Shown: positions 1-6,487 of the stretch, piece after piece
How the letters are laid out: each line of letters opens with the position of its first letter
Numbering within the stretch: the first letter of the stretch is position 1
Assembly: GCA_019348305.1 (NCBI GenBank)
Contig: JAHWJQ010000055.1
Location: forward strand, 1-11,184
Reading direction: 5' to 3'
From: Actinomycetota bacterium
GTDB taxonomy: Bacteria > Actinomycetota > Acidimicrobiia > Acidimicrobiales > CADCTF01
Length of the DNA: 11,184 nt
Position numbers and translations under genes: made by a program
The notes under the pieces: model-generated
Databases searched by the model: none
Told to the model about the DNA's origin: nothing
What the model saw: the letters and a program-made list of their open reading frames with translations, nothing else

Positions 1-2
1 CG

Positions 3-74
3 CGGCGCCTTCTGACGACGGGGGCCCTGGTCGACGCCTGGCTCACCTCGGGCACGCCACCGTCGCTGAGCTGA
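3..74 (+). CDS. C-terminal tail of a truncated upstream gene (unidentified)
   Basis: A frame open from the left edge ends in TGA and encodes about 23 residues, ending ALVDAWLTSGTPPSLS. Its third codon positions are almost all G or C, as in the real genes of this window, whereas the neighbouring frame has much lower third-position GC. That supports coding, but the stretch is too short to identify a family. It would be convergent with the pirin gene, with 89 nt between the two stops. It could also be chance, since high-GC DNA often has short open frames. Confidence 0.35.
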   Translation, partial: RRLLTTGALVDAWLTSGTPPSLS

Positions 75-100
75 CGCGGTGCCCTGGGTGTGGCAATCCC

Positions 101-116
101 CGGTCCTGCGCGACCG
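101..116. terminator. Weak hairpin in convergent spacer
   Basis: A 5-bp inverted repeat (CGGTC / GACCG) with a 6-nt loop sits between the putative upstream gene tail and the end of the pirin gene. There is no T-tract on either side. It could help terminate one or both converging transcripts, but a stem this short arises often by chance in GC-rich DNA. Confidence 0.2.
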
Positions 117-163
117 CCCGGCGGGGGTGAGCGCCGATGACCGGCAACCGACCCGGGGAAGGG

Positions 164-934
164 CTAGCCGGCGACGCCGGCGTGCATCTCCCAGACGAGC
201 ACTTCCGCCGGCTCGACGGCCGTGAGACGTTGGCCGCCGGAGGCGGTGAAGCGGACGGCGTCGCCCTGGCCCAGGGCGCCGGCCCCTTCGACGTCGACCG
301 TGCCCTTGGGAACGAACAGGTGCAGGTAGGGCGCCTCGGGCAGGGTGACGCCCTGACCGGGCTGCAGGCGGGCGGCGTAGAGCGCGGCGTAGCGGTTGCG
401 AATGCGGATGGCCGCGTCGCCGGCGTGCTTGTCCATCCCCGATGCAACGGGCACCAGCCCGCCTCTGAGCACGTCGTCGGTGATCTCGGCCTGCTCGTAG
501 CCGGGGCGGATGCCGTGCTCGTCGGGGACCACCCACATCTGGATGAAGTGGACAGGCTCCTCCCGGCTCGCCTCGGGCTGCAGGCGCCAGGCGTCGTTCT
601 TCTCGGAGTGGAGGATCCCCGTCCCGGCGCTCATGCGCTGGGCAAGACCGGGATAGATGACCCCCTTGTTGCCTTCGGAGTCCTGGTGCACGAGGGCGCC
701 CTGCAGCACCCACGTCACGATCTCCATGTCCCGGTGGGGGTGGGTCTCGAAGCCGGCGCCGGGGGTCACGATGTCGTCGTTGTTGACCAGGAGCAGCCCG
801 TGGTGGGTGTTGGCCGGGTCCCAGTGTCGGCTGAACGAGAAGGAGTGCTTCGAGTCGAGCCAGCCGGCACGGGTCTTGAAGCGATCGTGGGCGCGACGGA
901 CGTCGACGCGTGGGGCGAGGAGGGTGTCGGACAT
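164..934 (-). CDS. Pirin family protein (bicupin; YhaK/YhhW-like, possible quercetin 2,3-dioxygenase)
   Basis: The 256-residue protein has the normal length and two-cupin plan of pirins. The N-terminal cupin carries the full metal-binding set: HPH at residues 65-67 (motif ETHPHRDMEIVTWVLQG) and H109 plus E111 in GTGILHSEKN. These match the three His and one Glu that hold iron in human pirin and E. coli YhhW. Conserved blocks WLDSKHSFSF (25-34), RMSAGTGILHSE (100-111) and HFIQMWVVP (129-137) also fit. No signal peptide is visible, so it should be cytoplasmic. Family members are either quercetin 2,3-dioxygenases or redox-sensing transcriptional co-regulators, and sequence alone cannot choose. 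The ATG is preferred over upstream in-frame codons because GAGAGG lies 6 nt before it and homology begins there. It is divergent from an amino acid permease. Confidence 0.93.
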   Translation of the reverse strand: MSDTLLAPRVDVRRAHDRFKTRAGWLDSKHSFSFSRHWDPANTHHGLLLVNNDDIVTPGAGFETHPHRDMEIVTWVLQGALVHQDSEGNKGVIYPGLAQRMSAGTGILHSEKNDAWRLQPEASREEPVHFIQMWVVPDEHGIRPGYEQAEITDDVLRGGLVPVASGMDKHAGDAAIRIRNRYAALYAARLQPGQGVTLPEAPYLHLFVPKGTVDVEGAGALGQGDAVRFTASGGQRLTAVEPAEVLVWEMHAGVAG

Positions 935-940
935 GGTGCG

Positions 941-946
941 CCTCTC
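941..946 (-). promoter_or_regulatory. Ribosome binding site of the pirin gene
   Basis: On the minus strand GAGAGG precedes the pirin ATG with a 6-nt spacer. It fixes the start at 934 and excludes the much longer in-frame upstream extension, which runs across the divergent spacer and antisense to the permease gene. Confidence 0.6.
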
Positions 947-1038
947 AGAACTTGGCCTCGGGGCCGCCCGGTCAACGGGTTCGGCTGAGGCGGTATTCCG
1001 CAGTGCCCCCGAGCGAGGAGGGCGCGAGCAACCTGGCA

Positions 1039-1044
1039 TACCCT
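1039..1044 (+). promoter_or_regulatory. Candidate -10 box (TACCCT) for a leaderless permease transcript
   Basis: TACCCT fits the actinobacterial TANNNT -10 consensus and lies 7 nt upstream of the GTG start of the permease, the distance expected if the GTG is itself the transcription start. No good Shine-Dalgarno sequence precedes the GTG, and no convincing -35 box is seen. The 935-1051 spacer must also hold the divergent pirin promoter, which I could not place. Confidence 0.4.
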
Positions 1045-1051
1045 TCGAAGA

Positions 1052-2362
1052 GTGGCGAACCCGGTGAGCGGCACGCAACCGACGCGCCTGGCCCGGCGTC
1101 TCGGGCTGTTCGACGCGGTCGTGATGGGCCTCGGCGCCATGATCGGCGCCGGCGTGTTCGCCGCCGTCGGACCAGCGGCGCGCGCCGCGGGCAGCGGGCT
1201 GCTGGTGGGCCTCGCCGTCGCCGCTCTCGTCGCCTACTGCAACGCCACCTCCTCGGCCCAGCTCGCCGCTGTCCATCCCCAGTCCGGGGGCACCTACCTC
1301 TATGGCCGCGAGCGACTCGGCGGCTTCTGGGGGTACCTGGCCGGATGGTCCTTCGTGGTCGGGAAGACGGCGAGCTGCGCGGCGATGGCGCTCACCTTCG
1401 GTGGCTACGCGTTGCCCGAGTGGCGCCGACCGCTGGCTGCCCTCGCCGTCGTCGCGCTCACGGCGGTCAACTGCCGAGGGGTACGGAAGACGGCGTGGCT
1501 CACCCACGTCATCGTCGCCGTCGTTCTCACCGCCCTCGCCGCAGTCGTGGCCGGCGCTCTGCTGGGCGGCCAGGCGTCCGCGCACAACCTGGGGCCGCTC
1601 ACCGGCGAGGGGGGATGGTGGGGGATCCTGCAGTCGGCGGGGCTGTTGTTCTTCGCTTTCGCCGGGTACGCCCGCCTCGCCACCCTGGGAGAGGAGGTGG
1701 TCGACCCCAGACGTACCATCCCACGAGCCATCCCGCTCGCGCTCGCCATTACCCTCGCCGTCTACGGGGCGGTCGCCGTGTCGGCCCTCCTCGCCGCCGG
1801 TCCCGAGGCCATCGCCGCGTCGCCGGCGCCGCTGGCGACCGCGGTGGCGGCCGGGTCGCTCGACTGGCTCACGCCGGCGGTACGGGTCGGCGGCACCGTT
1901 GCCTCGCTGGGCGTGCTGCTGTCACTGATCGTGGGTGTGAGTCGCACCGTCTTCGCCATGGCCGCCAACGGCGAGATGCCGCGGTGGCTCGACGCGGTCC
2001 ACCCGGCTCACCGGGTGCCGCACCGCGCCGAGATCGCTGTCGGCTCGGTGGTGGCGGTCGTCGTGCTCCTCGTCGATCTGCGGGCCGCCATCGGCTTCAG
2101 CTCGTTCGCCGTGTTGACCTACTACGCGATCACCAACGCAGCCGCGTTGGCGCTTCCCGCTGATCAGCGCCGCTGGCCCCCAGCGCTCGCCGGCCTCGGC
2201 CTGGCGGGCTGCGCCCTGTTGGCCGTCAGCCTGCCGGCGGCGAGCGTTGTGAGCGGCATGATCATCGTCGCGGCGGGCTCTGCCATCTGGGCCCTGCACC
2301 GGCTGGCGGCCGCGCGGGGGCGCCCACTGAGGGACACGCGAGGTCATGACACAAGCTCGTAG
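1052..2362 (+). CDS. APC superfamily amino acid permease
   Basis: A 436-residue, very hydrophobic integral membrane protein with about 12 predicted membrane spans. Two family signatures are clear. The first-helix substrate loop is GLGAMIGAGVFAAVGPA (26-42). The sixth-helix region is FFAFAGYARLATLGEE (200-215), followed by VVDPRRTIPRAI (216-227). The block GGTYLYGRERLGGFWGYLAG (79-98) is also typical of the APC family. Members take up amino acids or polyamines by proton symport or exchange; the substrate cannot be read from the sequence. The GTG start is supported by a TANNNT box 7 nt upstream; a second in-frame GTG four codons later is an alternative. The gene ends 19 nt inside the convergent HMA gene. 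It diverges from pirin, but no functional tie between them is evident. Confidence 0.93.
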   Translation: MANPVSGTQPTRLARRLGLFDAVVMGLGAMIGAGVFAAVGPAARAAGSGLLVGLAVAALVAYCNATSSAQLAAVHPQSGGTYLYGRERLGGFWGYLAGWSFVVGKTASCAAMALTFGGYALPEWRRPLAALAVVALTAVNCRGVRKTAWLTHVIVAVVLTALAAVVAGALLGGQASAHNLGPLTGEGGWWGILQSAGLLFFAFAGYARLATLGEEVVDPRRTIPRAIPLALAITLAVYGAVAVSALLAAGPEAIAASPAPLATAVAAGSLDWLTPAVRVGGTVASLGVLLSLIVGVSRTVFAMAANGEMPRWLDAVHPAHRVPHRAEIAVGSVVAVVVLLVDLRAAIGFSSFAVLTYYAITNAAALALPADQRRWPPALAGLGLAGCALLAVSLPAASVVSGMIIVAAGSAIWALHRLAAARGRPLRDTRGHDTSS

Positions 2363-2556
2363 CCGGCCTCGTCGACGGCAGCCTCCACGGTCGCGGCGTC
2401 GAGCTCGGTCTCGCTCGTCACTGTGACCGTGCCTGTCGCGAGGTCGACGTCGACGTCGCTCACGCCATCGAGCTTGCCGAGCTCTCCCTTCACAGCACTC
2501 ACGCAGTGCCCGCACGTCATCCCGGACACCTGGTAGGTCGAAGTCGTCACTGTCAT
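2344..2556 (-). CDS. HMA-domain heavy-metal (copper) chaperone, CopZ-like
   Basis: A 70-residue single-domain protein. The metal-binding loop GMTCGHC gives C15 and C18, followed by VSAVKGELGKLDGV, and the fold ends in VDEAGYELVS, the normal CopZ/Atx1 pattern. Such proteins bind Cu(I) through the two cysteines and hand it to a P-type ATPase or a regulator; no ATPase is present in this window. The ATG overlaps the upstream esterase stop as ATGA, which suggests translational coupling. An AGGAG abuts that ATG with no spacer, yet sits 6 nt before a GTG two codons later, so MTTSTYQVSGMTCGHC (68 residues) is an equally good start. It is the last gene of its operon, and its 3' end overlaps the permease stop by 19 nt on the other strand. 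Confidence 0.92.
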   Translation of the reverse strand: MTVTTSTYQVSGMTCGHCVSAVKGELGKLDGVSDVDVDLATGTVTVTSETELDAATVEAAVDEAGYELVS

Positions 2557-3362
2557 CTCCTCTCGAGGTCCTGGAACCATGCAAACGCCTCCTCGCTGAT
2601 GGCGGCCGGGATGTCGTGGCCGCCGGCGAACTCGCGGTAGCGCACGTCGTAGCCCCGGTCGCGCAGTGCAGGCACGATGCGGCGACTGCAGCGGTCGATG
2701 GGAAGCACGTTGTCGGCCACTCCGTGGGACACGAACACCGATGGGCGCCCTTCGGGGGCGCTCTGCGGAGCGAATCCCGGTGAGAAGGCGATGACCCTCT
2801 GGAACAGGTCGCCGTTGGCCAACCCGAGCCCGAGGGCGTAGGACGCTCCATCGGAGAACCCCTCCACCGCCACATGGTGGGCGTCGACGGCGTAGCGGCC
2901 GAACGTCTGGTGCAGGGCGCGATCGACGAAGGCGACGTCGGGGCCGTAGCCACCGAGGAGGACGTCCCACGTGCGACCTCGGGAGTCGGGGGCGAGCAGG
3001 ATCACGCCAGCCTCCTCAGCCCGGTCGAGGAAAGGGCCGAGGCCACCCATCGCGTTCCCGCCGGCGCCGTGGAGCATGACCACGACGGGTAGCGGCTCGT
3101 CGACCCGATGGCGCGACGGCACGAAGACGAGGCCGCCACGGTCCCGCTCGAGGCCCAGCGGCTGCAGCCCCACCGGCGCCTGGCCAGCCGGCGTCGACGG
3201 CCGAGCCTGAAGGCGGCCACGGCGGGCAGCGTCGCGCCCTGCGCCCTCGGGGCCGCTCATCCGTTCGGACCGCCCGCCCCCGGCAGGGCGGGCACAGGAG
3301 AGCAGGAACGAAGCGGCCGCAGCGGCGGCCGAACCGAGGACGGTGCGACGGGAGAGGGCCAC
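2553..3362 (-). CDS. Tat-exported lipoprotein, alpha/beta-hydrolase (PHB depolymerase / dienelactone hydrolase type)
   Basis: A 269-residue protein. The N-terminus has a twin-arginine signal (SRRTVLG, residues 4-10), an alanine-rich hydrophobic stretch and a lipobox LLSC with C23. This predicts export in folded form by Tat and lipid anchoring outside the membrane. Residues 24-70 are a low-complexity linker. The hydrolase core follows: oxyanion loop HGAGGN (98-103), nucleophile elbow GFSDGAS with S170, D217 in HGVADNVLP, and H249 in AGGHDIP. The triad is complete. Relatives include esterase/PHB depolymerase (LpqC-like) and dienelactone hydrolase proteins; the natural ester is unknown. The start is GTG with a poor ribosome site, 25 nt after the amphi-Trp gene. 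Its stop overlaps the HMA start. Confidence 0.88.
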   Translation of the reverse strand: MALSRRTVLGSAAAAAASFLLSCARPAGGGRSERMSGPEGAGRDAARRGRLQARPSTPAGQAPVGLQPLGLERDRGGLVFVPSRHRVDEPLPVVVMLHGAGGNAMGGLGPFLDRAEEAGVILLAPDSRGRTWDVLLGGYGPDVAFVDRALHQTFGRYAVDAHHVAVEGFSDGASYALGLGLANGDLFQRVIAFSPGFAPQSAPEGRPSVFVSHGVADNVLPIDRCSRRIVPALRDRGYDVRYREFAGGHDIPAAISEEAFAWFQDLERR

Positions 3363-3387
3363 CCCAAAAGATCGCGCCGGACCGGAG

Positions 3388-3654
3388 CTACATATCCACG
3401 ACGGGCTCGTCCTCGCCGGCCGAGGACGGCACGTCAGAAAGCGCCCACTTCAGCTGGAACTCGATCTCCTCTTCGTCGTCGTCGCGCTCGTGTTCGACGC
3501 TGAACTGGGCGCGTGCGGGCACCCGAATGCGTTCACCGGCGATCTGGATGCGAAACGTGGTCCCGGACTCGAGGGCGTCGGCCAAGCGCCGCAGTTTCGC
3601 CACGACCTCGCCAGTGGAGTAGACCCGCTCGACGTCCCGAGGTGCATCAGCCAT
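3388..3654 (-). CDS. Amphi-Trp domain-containing protein
   Basis: A small acidic protein of 88 residues. Its C-terminal half carries the hallmark of the amphi-Trp domain, an alternating strand ending in tryptophan: EEIEFQLKW (62-70), after an acidic run DDDEEE. The first half has the usual VYSTGEVVAKLRRLADALESG helix region (11-31) and a basic strand GERIRVPARAQFSVEHE (40-56). The function of this domain is unknown. It has no signal peptide or membrane segment. The ATG is the first start after an upstream stop in this frame and is preceded by a TANNNT box 6 nt away rather than a Shine-Dalgarno site. It opens the operon leading to the esterase and HMA genes and is divergent from the PIG-L gene. 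Confidence 0.85.
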   Translation of the reverse strand: MADAPRDVERVYSTGEVVAKLRRLADALESGTTFRIQIAGERIRVPARAQFSVEHERDDDEEEIEFQLKWALSDVPSSAGEDEPVVDM

Positions 3655-3660
3655 GGCTTC

Positions 3661-3666
3661 AACGTA
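3661..3666 (-). promoter_or_regulatory. Candidate -10 box (TACGTT) for a leaderless amphi-Trp operon transcript
   Basis: On the minus strand TACGTT fits TANNNT and lies 6 nt before the ATG of the amphi-Trp gene, so transcription could begin at or next to the start codon. It sits inside the 13-nt gap to the divergent PIG-L start, so the -35 region of this promoter would overlap the PIG-L coding sequence. Confidence 0.4.
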
Positions 3667-3667
3667 G

Positions 3668-4495
3668 ATGATGGATGGGTTGGCACATCACGTTCTCCGT
3701 ACACGAGGCGGGAGCATCGTCTTCTTCCACGCCCACCCCGACGACGAGGCCATCTTCACCGGTGGGACGATGGCCCTGCTCGCCGCCCAGGGATGGCGAC
3801 CGGTGCTCGTACTGGCCACTCAGGGCGAGCAGGGGGAGCCGTCACCGTTGGTCGGTCCCGGTGTGCCGCTTGCCGTGCGCCGGGTGGCCGAGACGGCCGA
3901 GGCCGCCGAGCGACTGGGGGCGCAGCGCGTCGAGTTCCTCGGGTACCACGACTCAGGGATGGCTGCGGGCGCGCAGGAGGTCGCGCCGGGAGCGTTCGCA
4001 TTCTGCTCGGTGGACGAAGCCGCCGAGCGGCTCTCGCGGATCCTGCGGGAGGAGGACGCCCTGGCACTCGTGACTTACGACGAACTGGGCATCTACGGCC
4101 ACCCCGATCACGTCCAGGTCCACCGGGTGGCGGTGCAAGCGGCAGAGGACGCCGGCGTCGGCACCCTCTATGAGGCGACGGTCGACCGGGAGTACCTCCA
4201 CTTCGTCGAGACCCACCTCGTCGTAGAGGCCTCCCGGGGACTGGCCCAGCCGGAGCGAAGCGAACTCGGCCTGGCCGCCAGCACGCTGGGGCTGTCCACC
4301 GTCGAGATCGACTGCACGGTCGACGTGCGGCGGGTGCTGGCCATCAAGCGCCAGGCCATGGCCGCCCACGCCAGCCAGATCCCCGAGACCTGCTCGGCGA
4401 TGCGGCTGCCGGAGGCCGACTTCGCCGCCGTCTACGGCTTCGAGTGGTTCGTCCGCCGGGGCCCGCCGGGCGCCATCGACACGCTCACCCGCTGA
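3668..4495 (+). CDS. PIG-L family zinc deacetylase (LmbE / MshB / Mca-like)
   Basis: A 275-residue protein of usual family length. The first motif HAHPDDEA (21-28) supplies zinc ligands H23 and D26 and the general base D25. The second, YDELGIYGHPDHVQVHRV (137-154 or so), supplies Y143, H145 and zinc ligand H148. The C-terminal part keeps KRQAMAAHASQIPE (about 227-240) and YGFEWFVRR (256-264). Family members remove acetyl groups from N-acetylglucosaminyl substrates; in actinobacteria MshB makes mycothiol and Mca cleaves mycothiol conjugates. The motifs resemble MshB/Mca, but the substrate cannot be assigned here. Two tandem ATGs (3668, 3671) begin the frame and neither has a clear ribosome site; a TTG at 3680 is a further option. 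The gene ends 58 nt before amrS and may be co-transcribed with it. Confidence 0.9.
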   Translation: MMDGLAHHVLRTRGGSIVFFHAHPDDEAIFTGGTMALLAAQGWRPVLVLATQGEQGEPSPLVGPGVPLAVRRVAETAEAAERLGAQRVEFLGYHDSGMAAGAQEVAPGAFAFCSVDEAAERLSRILREEDALALVTYDELGIYGHPDHVQVHRVAVQAAEDAGVGTLYEATVDREYLHFVETHLVVEASRGLAQPERSELGLAASTLGLSTVEIDCTVDVRRVLAIKRQAMAAHASQIPETCSAMRLPEADFAAVYGFEWFVRRGPPGAIDTLTR

Positions 4496-4553
4496 TGCTC
4501 GTGGAGCGGGGCAACCAGGAATGACGGGCCCCCATTTGTCGTTTTGTTCAGGG

Positions 4554-5693
4554 ATGAACCTCAGCGACCGCAGTGGCCAGCCGGGCGACGACAGCCGGGC
4601 TCCGCACTGGGACGACTTCACCGTCCCCACCAAGTACTGGCACGTCATCGACGACGGCCGCATCCAGTGCGACCTCTGCCCCCGCGCCTGCAAGCTGCGA
4701 GAGGGCCAGCGGGGCGTCTGCTTCGTGCGCGCCCGGCTCGACGACCAGGTGGTGCTCACCAGCTACGGCCGGTCGAGTGGGTTCTGTGTCGACCCCATCG
4801 AGAAGAAGCCGCTCAACCACTTCCTCCCCGGGAGCACCGTCCTGTCGTTCGGGACCGCCGGCTGCAACCTCGCGTGCCGGTTCTGCCAGAACTGGGACAT
4901 CTCCAAGTCCAAGGAGATCGACACGCTGGCCGACCAGGCCTCGCCCGCCACGCTGGCCTCGGCTGCCGAGAGGCTCGGCAGTCGCAGCGTCGCCTTCACC
5001 TACAACGACCCGACGATCTTCCACGAGTACGCCATCGACGTGGCCGACGCCTGCCGTGAGCGGGGGATCAAGGCGGTGGCGGTCACCGCCGGCTACGTCT
5101 GCCCGGAGCCGCGGGTCGAGTTCTACGAGCACATGGACGCGGCAAACGTCGACCTCAAGGCCTTCACCGAGGAGTTCTACCGCCACACCTGCGGAGCCCA
5201 GTTGGAAGCGGTCAAGGACACCCTGCGCTACCTGCGCCACGAGACCAGTGTGTGGCTGGAGATCACCACCCTGCTCATCCCCGGCATGAACGACTCCGAC
5301 GCCGAGCTCGACGCCCTTACGAGCTGGGTCGTGGAGGACCTCGGCCCTGACGTCCCCGTCCACTTCACTGCCTTCCACCCCGACTACAAGCTGCGCGACC
5401 GCCCGCCCACGCCGCCGGCGACGCTGGCCCGGGCCAGGCGTATCGCCCTCGACAACGGGCTGCACTACGCCTATACGGGCAACGTCCATGACCGTGAGGG
5501 GTCGAGCACCTACTGCCCCGGGTGCGGGGAGCGGGTCATCGAGCGGGACTGGTACTCCCTGGGCGAGTACCGCCTGAGCGACGACGGCGCCTGCCTCGGC
5601 TGTGGCACCCGCATCGCCGGCCTCTTCGACGGGCAGCCCGGCCGCGGTGGCCCCCGACGCATCCCGGTCCGGCTGGCAGGGGTGCGTCCATGA
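4554..5693 (+). CDS. amrS: AmmeMemoRadiSam system radical SAM enzyme
   Basis: A 379-residue radical SAM protein related to pyruvate formate-lyase activating enzymes. The 4Fe-4S/SAM motif is CNLACRFCQNW, with C104, C108 and C111. An N-terminal cysteine cluster CDLCPRAC (C39, C42, C46) plus C56 precedes it, and a CPGC...CLGC pair (C321/C324, C347/C350) near the end looks like a zinc ribbon. Blocks SSGFCVDPIEKKPLNHFLPG, VAFTYNDPTIFHEYA, MDAANVDLKAF, ITTLLIPGMNDS and YTGNVHDREGSSTYCPGC are characteristic of this family. The substrate is not known. A start 33 nt upstream (4521) is possible, but its added codons come from a T-rich stretch of codons rare in this window, so 4554 is preferred. It shares ATGA with amrB. 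Confidence 0.93.
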   Translation: MNLSDRSGQPGDDSRAPHWDDFTVPTKYWHVIDDGRIQCDLCPRACKLREGQRGVCFVRARLDDQVVLTSYGRSSGFCVDPIEKKPLNHFLPGSTVLSFGTAGCNLACRFCQNWDISKSKEIDTLADQASPATLASAAERLGSRSVAFTYNDPTIFHEYAIDVADACRERGIKAVAVTAGYVCPEPRVEFYEHMDAANVDLKAFTEEFYRHTCGAQLEAVKDTLRYLRHETSVWLEITTLLIPGMNDSDAELDALTSWVVEDLGPDVPVHFTAFHPDYKLRDRPPTPPATLARARRIALDNGLHYAYTGNVHDREGSSTYCPGCGERVIERDWYSLGEYRLSDDGACLGCGTRIAGLFDGQPGRGGPRRIPVRLAGVRP

Positions 5694-6487
5694 GGACCGG
5701 CCGCGTCCGCCCGCCGGCGGTGGCCGGCATGTTCTACCCGGCCGACCCCGCGGCGCTGCAGGCGGCCGTCACCGCCGCACTGGAAGGCGCCGGCGGCCCG
5801 CCCCCGGGCACCGCCCCCAAGGCGGTCATCGCCCCGCATGCCGGCTACGTCTTTTCCGGCCCGGTGGCCGCCTCGGCCTACGCCCGGGTGCAGCCGCTGC
5901 GCGGCCAGGTGGAGCGGGTGGTGTTGATGGGGCCGGCCCACACCATCGCACTGGACAGCATCGCTGCCTCCGGCGCTGACGCCTTCGCCACCCCGCTCGG
6001 GCTCGTGCCGGTCGACACCGAAGCTCGCGACCGCCTAGTGGCCGCCGGCAAGGTCGTCGTCTCCGATCGGGCTCATGCCGCGGAGCACAGCCTCGAGGTG
6101 CACCTGCCGTTCATCCAGCTCACCCTCGGCGACGTTGCCATCGTGCCCCTGGTGGTCGGCCAGGTCGCGGCGTCGCGGGTGGCCGACGCGCTCGAGGAGG
6201 TCTGGGGAGGCCCGGAGACCCTGGTCGTGGTCAGCAGCGACCTGAGCCACTACCACGACCACCGCAGCGCGCAGACGCTCGACCGCCGTACTGCGGCGGC
6301 CATTGTGAGCAAAGACGCCGAAGCCCTCGGGTCCGGTGACGCCTGTGGAGTGTTCCCGGTGCGGGGGCTCCTGGTCGCCGCCCGCCGGCGTGGGCTCGAC
6401 GTCGAGCTGATCGATCTACGCACCTCGGCCGACACGGCCGGCGACCCTGACCGGGTGGTGGGATATGGAGCCTTCGCTGTCGCCTGA
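5690..6487 (+). CDS. amrB: AmmeMemoRadiSam system protein B (MEMO family, LigB-like fold)
   Basis: A 265-residue protein homologous to human MEMO1, which has the fold of class III extradiol dioxygenases. Signature blocks are VAGMFYPADP (11-20), APHAGYVFSGPVAASAY (48-64), GPAHT (81-85), AAEHSLEVHLPFIQ (130-143), VVSSDLSHYHD (180-190) and GDACGVFPVRGLL (216-228). H50, H84 and C219 line up with the H49, H81 and C244 metal site reported for human MEMO1, and D184/H187 with the conserved DLSH. Metal binding is therefore likely; the enzymatic role is unproven in any organism. The ATG overlaps the amrS stop, and AGGGG lies 7 nt upstream. Its own end overlaps amrA by 23 nt. No signal peptide is seen, so it should be cytoplasmic. 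Confidence 0.93.
   Translation: MRTGRVRPPAVAGMFYPADPAALQAAVTAALEGAGGPPPGTAPKAVIAPHAGYVFSGPVAASAYARVQPLRGQVERVVLMGPAHTIALDSIAASGADAFATPLGLVPVDTEARDRLVAAGKVVVSDRAHAAEHSLEVHLPFIQLTLGDVAIVPLVVGQVAASRVADALEEVWGGPETLVVVSSDLSHYHDHRSAQTLDRRTAAAIVSKDAEALGSGDACGVFPVRGLLVAARRRGLDVELIDLRTSADTAGDPDRVVGYGAFAVA

Noticed and set aside
137..988. Long plus-strand open frame opposite the pirin gene (283 codons)
   Set aside because: It is antisense to a clear pirin with intact metal motifs, its translation has no recognisable domain, and long antisense frames are common in high-GC DNA.
990..1001. Short inverted repeat GCGGTATTCCGC in the pirin/permease spacer
   Set aside because: The arms are only 4 bp, and it is not clearly placed relative to a promoter. 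It is too short to call an operator without comparative evidence.
935..1585. N-terminal extension of the pirin frame to 473 residues
   Set aside because: The extension is low-complexity, lies opposite the permease gene, and the pirin ATG at 934 has a good ribosome site.
910..2163. Arg/Gly-rich plus-strand frame overlapping the permease
   Set aside because: It is a shifted-frame shadow of the permease, with an arginine-rich composition typical of out-of-frame GC-rich translation.
4548..5489. Minus-strand open frame opposite amrS (313 codons)
   Set aside because: amrS matches a conserved family along its whole length, and the antisense translation shows no family motif.
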